This document shows positions 61,219 through 64,000 of a stretch of DNA of 64,000 nucleotides, in pieces. The notes beneath the pieces are model-generated. The model saw only the letters and a list, made by a program, of their open reading frames with translations. It searched no databases and was not told the DNA's origin. Source of the stretch: UBA5072 sp041737175 (GTDB taxonomy: Bacteria; Bacteroidota; Bacteroidia; Bacteroidales; UBA10428). The stretch spans positions 62,001-126,000 of the forward strand of contig JBGSSF010000020.1 of the NCBI GenBank assembly GCA_041737175.1, in the 5' to 3' direction. The translations under genes and the position numbers were made by a program. How positions within the stretch are numbered: position 1 is the first letter of the stretch; each line of letters starts with the position of its first letter.

Positions 61219-63291
61219 ATGAAAAAAGCAATCGTACTGATCCTGATATTGCAGGTCGCTTTATCCGGATCGGCGCAACGGGCATCCCGTTTTTTCCAGC
61301 CGGAGGATCTGATCTCCACGGGGGTATATTACTATCCCGAGCACTGGGATTCTTCCCAATGGGAGCGTGATCTGAAGAACATAGCTGCCATGGGATTCGA
61401 ATATACCCATTATGCTGAGTTTGCCTGGGCCCAGCTGGAACCAGAAGAAGGCAGGTATGATTTTGCATGGCTTGACCGTGCAGTAGCGCTGGCTGCCAAA
61501 TACCAGCTGAAAGTGATCATGTGCACATCAACGGCAACGCCTCCGGCCTGGCTGGCGCGGAAGTACCCCCAGGTGCTGGAGACCAATGAGAACGGACAGA
61601 AAAGCGATCATGGATCCAGGCAGAATGTATCTTTTTCGAGTACTTTTTTCCGTGAGTATGCCTTGAAGATGATTGAGAAACTGGCCATGCAGTATGGGAA
61701 AGACAAAAGGATCATGGGCTGGCAGATAGATAACGAACCCAGGGTATTTTACGATTATGGGCTTGAAGCGCAGCAGCGTTTCCGCGATTGGCTGAAAAGA
61801 AAGTACGGGAACATTGAAAACCTGAACCGGACCTGGGGAACTTCGTTCTGGAGCCAGCATTACAATGACTATTCACAGATCAACATTCCACTGTATGCGC
61901 AATGGGGTATGAACCTGAATCAGATCCTCGATCACACCAGGTTTATCAATGAAGAAACAGCCACTTTTCTCGATGATCAGGCCCGTGTGATCAGAAAATA
62001 CGCCATACCGGAACAATGGATCACCTCCAATTACATTCCCAATTACAATTCAGGTTATATTGGTATGAGCCGGGAGCTCGACTTTGTGACCTATACCAAG
62101 TACATGGTAGCAGGTCACAGCAGGGGCATAGGATTGAAAGGCTACCGCCTCGGCAATCCTGAAAGCATTGCCATGTCAAACGATTTCTTCAGACCCATTG
62201 CCGGTGTTTATGGCGTTATGGAATTGCAGCCGGGACAGGTGAACTGGGGAACGGTGAATTCACAGCCTTTGCCCGGCGCTGTACATTTATGGCTCTGGCA
62301 TGTGATGGCCGGCGGGGGTAACCTGGCCTGCACCTACCGTTACAGGGCGCCTTTGTATGGGTATGAGCAATATCACTACGGAATTGTCGGCTACGACGGG
62401 GTCACACCTACACCGGGCGGACTGGAGTATCAGCAGTTCATGCAGGAAATTCAATTGTTGCGGAAGCTGGCAGCACCCGGGGCAAAACCACCCCAGGCCT
62501 ACACGAACCGGAAAACAGCCATAATGTTCAACGTGGAGAACATCTGGGGAATGGATCAGAACAAGCAGACCACCCAGTGGAATTCCATGGGTCACATCAC
62601 CAAATATTACAAGGCGCTCAAATCATTTGGCGCCCCGGTGGATTTTATCAGGGACACCTTTGATTTCAAGGCTTATCCTGTTGTCATAGCTCCCGCCTAT
62701 CAGCAGCTCGATGAGGCGCTGGTTGACAAGTGGACAGAATATGTAAAGAATGGCGGCAATCTGGTGCTCACCTGCAGGACGGGTCATAAGGATCGTGAAA
62801 TTCATCTTTGGGAAGCAAAATTTGCTGAGCCTATCTGGGACCTGATCGGTGCGGAAATTGAGTTCTACGATCTCCCCGCGCCCTATGCGCCGGATACAGT
62901 TGTCATGCAGAGCAAGAAATATGCCTGGAACAGCTGGGGTGAAATATTTAAGCCCCTTGCCGGTACCGAGACCTGGGCTACCTATGCCGGCGATTTTTAT
63001 ACCGGTAAACCGGCGGTGATCTTCCGCAGGCTGGGTAAGGGAACCGTGACCTATGTGGGAGCCGACAGCCGTGACGGTTTGCTGGAGAAAGATGTACTTC
63101 AAAAAATATACGACCTGCTGAAAATTCCGGTTGAAAATTACCCCGACGGGGTGATGGTGGAATACCGCGATGGTTTTGGCATTGGCATGAGCTATTCCGA
63201 TAAGGATTATGAACTGGCCCTACCACCGGGAGCAAAAATCCTGGTGGGATCAAAAACACTGAAGCCTGCAGGGGTAGTGGTGTGGAAATAA
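61219..63291 (+). CDS. Exported GH42 beta-galactosidase
   Basis: 690 residues from ATG 61219 with a signal peptide (MKKAIVLILILQVALSGSAQ); the frame extending to 61114 is rejected. GH42 catalytic barrel: GVYYYPEHWDSSQWERDL near 35-52, acid/base Glu173 in WQIDNEPRV, nucleophile Glu335 in GVMELQPGQVNWG. A trimerisation/glutamine-amidotransferase-like domain (~400-600, KTAIMFNVENIWGM...APAYQQLDEALVDKWTEYVKNGGNLVLTCRTG) and a C-terminal beta domain follow. Export indicates periplasmic action on galactosides. A strong terminator follows the stop directly. Confidence 0.94.
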   Translation: MKKAIVLILILQVALSGSAQRASRFFQPEDLISTGVYYYPEHWDSSQWERDLKNIAAMGFEYTHYAEFAWAQLEPEEGRYDFAWLDRAVALAAKYQLKVIMCTSTATPPAWLARKYPQVLETNENGQKSDHGSRQNVSFSSTFFREYALKMIEKLAMQYGKDKRIMGWQIDNEPRVFYDYGLEAQQRFRDWLKRKYGNIENLNRTWGTSFWSQHYNDYSQINIPLYAQWGMNLNQILDHTRFINEETATFLDDQARVIRKYAIPEQWITSNYIPNYNSGYIGMSRELDFVTYTKYMVAGHSRGIGLKGYRLGNPESIAMSNDFFRPIAGVYGVMELQPGQVNWGTVNSQPLPGAVHLWLWHVMAGGGNLACTYRYRAPLYGYEQYHYGIVGYDGVTPTPGGLEYQQFMQEIQLLRKLAAPGAKPPQAYTNRKTAIMFNVENIWGMDQNKQTTQWNSMGHITKYYKALKSFGAPVDFIRDTFDFKAYPVVIAPAYQQLDEALVDKWTEYVKNGGNLVLTCRTGHKDREIHLWEAKFAEPIWDLIGAEIEFYDLPAPYAPDTVVMQSKKYAWNSWGEIFKPLAGTETWATYAGDFYTGKPAVIFRRLGKGTVTYVGADSRDGLLEKDVLQKIYDLLKIPVENYPDGVMVEYRDGFGIGMSYSDKDYELALPPGAKILVGSKTLKPAGVVVWK

Positions 63292-63331
63292 AAAGTAAAG
63301 ACCCCGCCATTGGCGGGGTCTTTACTTTTTT
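63290..63331 (+). terminator. Strong intrinsic terminator after the GH42 gene
   Basis: An 18-bp perfect stem: AAAAGTAAAGACCCCGCC (63291-63308), loop ATT, GGCGGGGTCTTTACTTTT (63312-63329), then a short T-run on the plus strand. The A-rich 5' arm makes it potentially bidirectional. It overlaps the stop codon. Confidence 0.9.
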
Positions 63332-63372
63332 AATAAATTCCCTCCCAAAATGTAACAATTCCACTTTTGTTC

Positions 63373-63386
63373 TTACTAATTAGTAA
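63373..63386. promoter_or_regulatory. Perfect 14-bp palindrome upstream of the sigma factor gene
   Basis: TTACTAATTAGTAA, a perfect dyad 19 bp before the ATG at 63406. Its symmetric A/T-rich form is that of a dimeric repressor or activator site. No matching second copy was found in the window. Confidence 0.5.
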
Positions 63387-63405
63387 AGTCCTAAATAAAA
63401 GACAA

Positions 63406-63915
63406 ATGCTTTTAAAAGAGCAACAATTTAAACAGGTGATTGAACAAAACCGGGAAAGGATTAAGCGGATATGTCATTATTACGCACCAACTCCTGAGGA
63501 CGAAAAGGACATGTTCCAGGAAATCCTGATCAACATTTGGAAAAGCCTGGAATCTTTCAGGGGAGATGCCGCCATCAGTACCTGGATATACAGGATTGCG
63601 GTGAATACCTCGCTGAGCTTTTCGGGGAAGGAACTTCAGCGATTGAAGCTTAATGTTTTTACCGATACCACTAACCTGCATAATCTGCTTGAGGCGGATG
63701 ATGAAGGATCTGGCCTGTTGGCGAAGGAGATTCAGTTCAGTGAGCTGGAATCGGCGCTCAACCAGCTTTCCGTGATTGATAAACTGCTTATTTCATTAAC
63801 CCTTGAGAGGTTATCAATGCGTGAAATCTCTGATATTATCGGCATTACTGAAAGCAATGTGAGGGTAAAAATTCACCGGATCAAGGAAACTTTAAGGGAT
63901 CAATTAAGAAAATGA
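63406..63915 (+). CDS. ECF-type RNA polymerase sigma factor
   Basis: 169 residues from ATG 63406. Sigma region 2: DEKDMFQEILINIWKSLESFRGDAAISTWIYRIAVNTSLSF. Sigma region 4: LNQLSVIDKLLISLTLERLSMREISDIIGITESNVRVKIHRIKETLRDQL. The linker lacks a sigma-1.1 region, as in the extracytoplasmic-function class. The target regulon is unknown. A likely cognate anti-sigma or membrane gene starts 4 bp downstream. Confidence 0.93.
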   Translation: MLLKEQQFKQVIEQNRERIKRICHYYAPTPEDEKDMFQEILINIWKSLESFRGDAAISTWIYRIAVNTSLSFSGKELQRLKLNVFTDTTNLHNLLEADDEGSGLLAKEIQFSELESALNQLSVIDKLLISLTLERLSMREISDIIGITESNVRVKIHRIKETLRDQLRK

Positions 63916-63919
63916 AGCC

Positions 63920-64000
63920 ATGAATGATATAATTCACAATACCAAAGGGAACGGGGCTGATATCAATAAACTGGTTCAGCGCCTCAAAAAGGAAGATACC
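63920..64000 (+). CDS. Start of a gene downstream of the ECF sigma factor (partial)
   Basis: An ATG at 63920 opens a frame of at least 27 codons (MNDIIHNTKGNGADINKL...) that is cut by the window edge. Its position 4 bp after an ECF sigma factor suggests an anti-sigma factor or a membrane partner, but the visible part is too short to assign. Confidence 0.6.
   Translation, partial: MNDIIHNTKGNGADINKLVQRLKKEDT

Noticed and set aside
1..64000. tRNA or rRNA genes
   Set aside because: No cloverleaf-compatible stretch or conserved rRNA segment was noticed in the intergenic gaps; a dedicated RNA scan could not be run.

Overview
The window comes from a member of the phylum Bacteroidota, most likely order Bacteroidales or a near relative. 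Several independent signs agree. Start regions carry the Bacteroidota -7 box TAnnTTTG (e.g. 952-959, 23495-23502, 25500-25507, 22472-22479 on the minus strand). Two giant secreted proteins end in type IX secretion (T9SS) sorting domains. There is a DUF4492-cydA pair, two TonB-dependent receptors with carboxypeptidase-like N-terminal domains, 7TM-AraC and LytS/LytTR regulators, and Shine-Dalgarno sequences are weak or absent. No rRNA, tRNA, CRISPR array, transposase or prophage gene was seen.

Layout. 1-2212: respiratory bd oxidase (cydA, cut by the window edge) with DUF4492, divergent from a flavodiiron O2/NO reductase. 2209-12172: two tandem paralogous T9SS surface proteins of about 1340 and 1960 residues that share their C-terminal ~940 residues. 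12371-22420: a tight five-gene minus-strand operon with one clear promoter, encoding a transporter-HEAT-cNMP-like membrane protein, a triple TIR-like protein, a membrane-anchored nSTAND NTPase with a seven-blade WD40 propeller, an outer-membrane barrel and a lipoprotein. I regard this operon as the best candidate for an undescribed trans-envelope signalling system. 22603-36431: housekeeping and metabolism (DUF3127 OB-fold protein, aroK, lysS, parE, parC, aroA, a very divergent aroC, a sialate-esterase-like enzyme, an acyl-CoA ligase). 36456-49252: epimerase-like protein, TonB receptor, M14 peptidase, AraC-Ogt repair fusion, two MFS exporters, exported isoaspartyl peptidase, an orphan 7TM module and a 7TM-AraC regulator. 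49554-54218: TonB receptor, small secreted helical protein and a LytS/LytTR two-component pair. 54219-60959: an eight-gene sulfur cluster (molybdopterin polysulfide/thiosulfate reductase PsrABC-type, two half-size YeeE/YedE transporters, a cysteine-less rhodanese, a methyltransferase and a lipoprotein DsrE). 61219-64000: exported GH42 beta-galactosidase, a strong terminator, an ECF sigma factor and the start of another gene.

Besides genes, the window holds a family of short tandem arrays with an exact 7-base period (25251-25355, 42644-42706, 49255-49338, and one inside the lysS reading frame at 25032-25059), a 6-base array at 43907-43942, and a pair of inverted REP-like hairpins (45730-45752 and 45785-45809) whose stems differ by compensatory changes. 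In two places the 7-base array itself supplies the stop codon of the upstream gene.

Limits: all assignments are from reading motifs by eye. Domain borders are approximate, and no database search or structure prediction was run.
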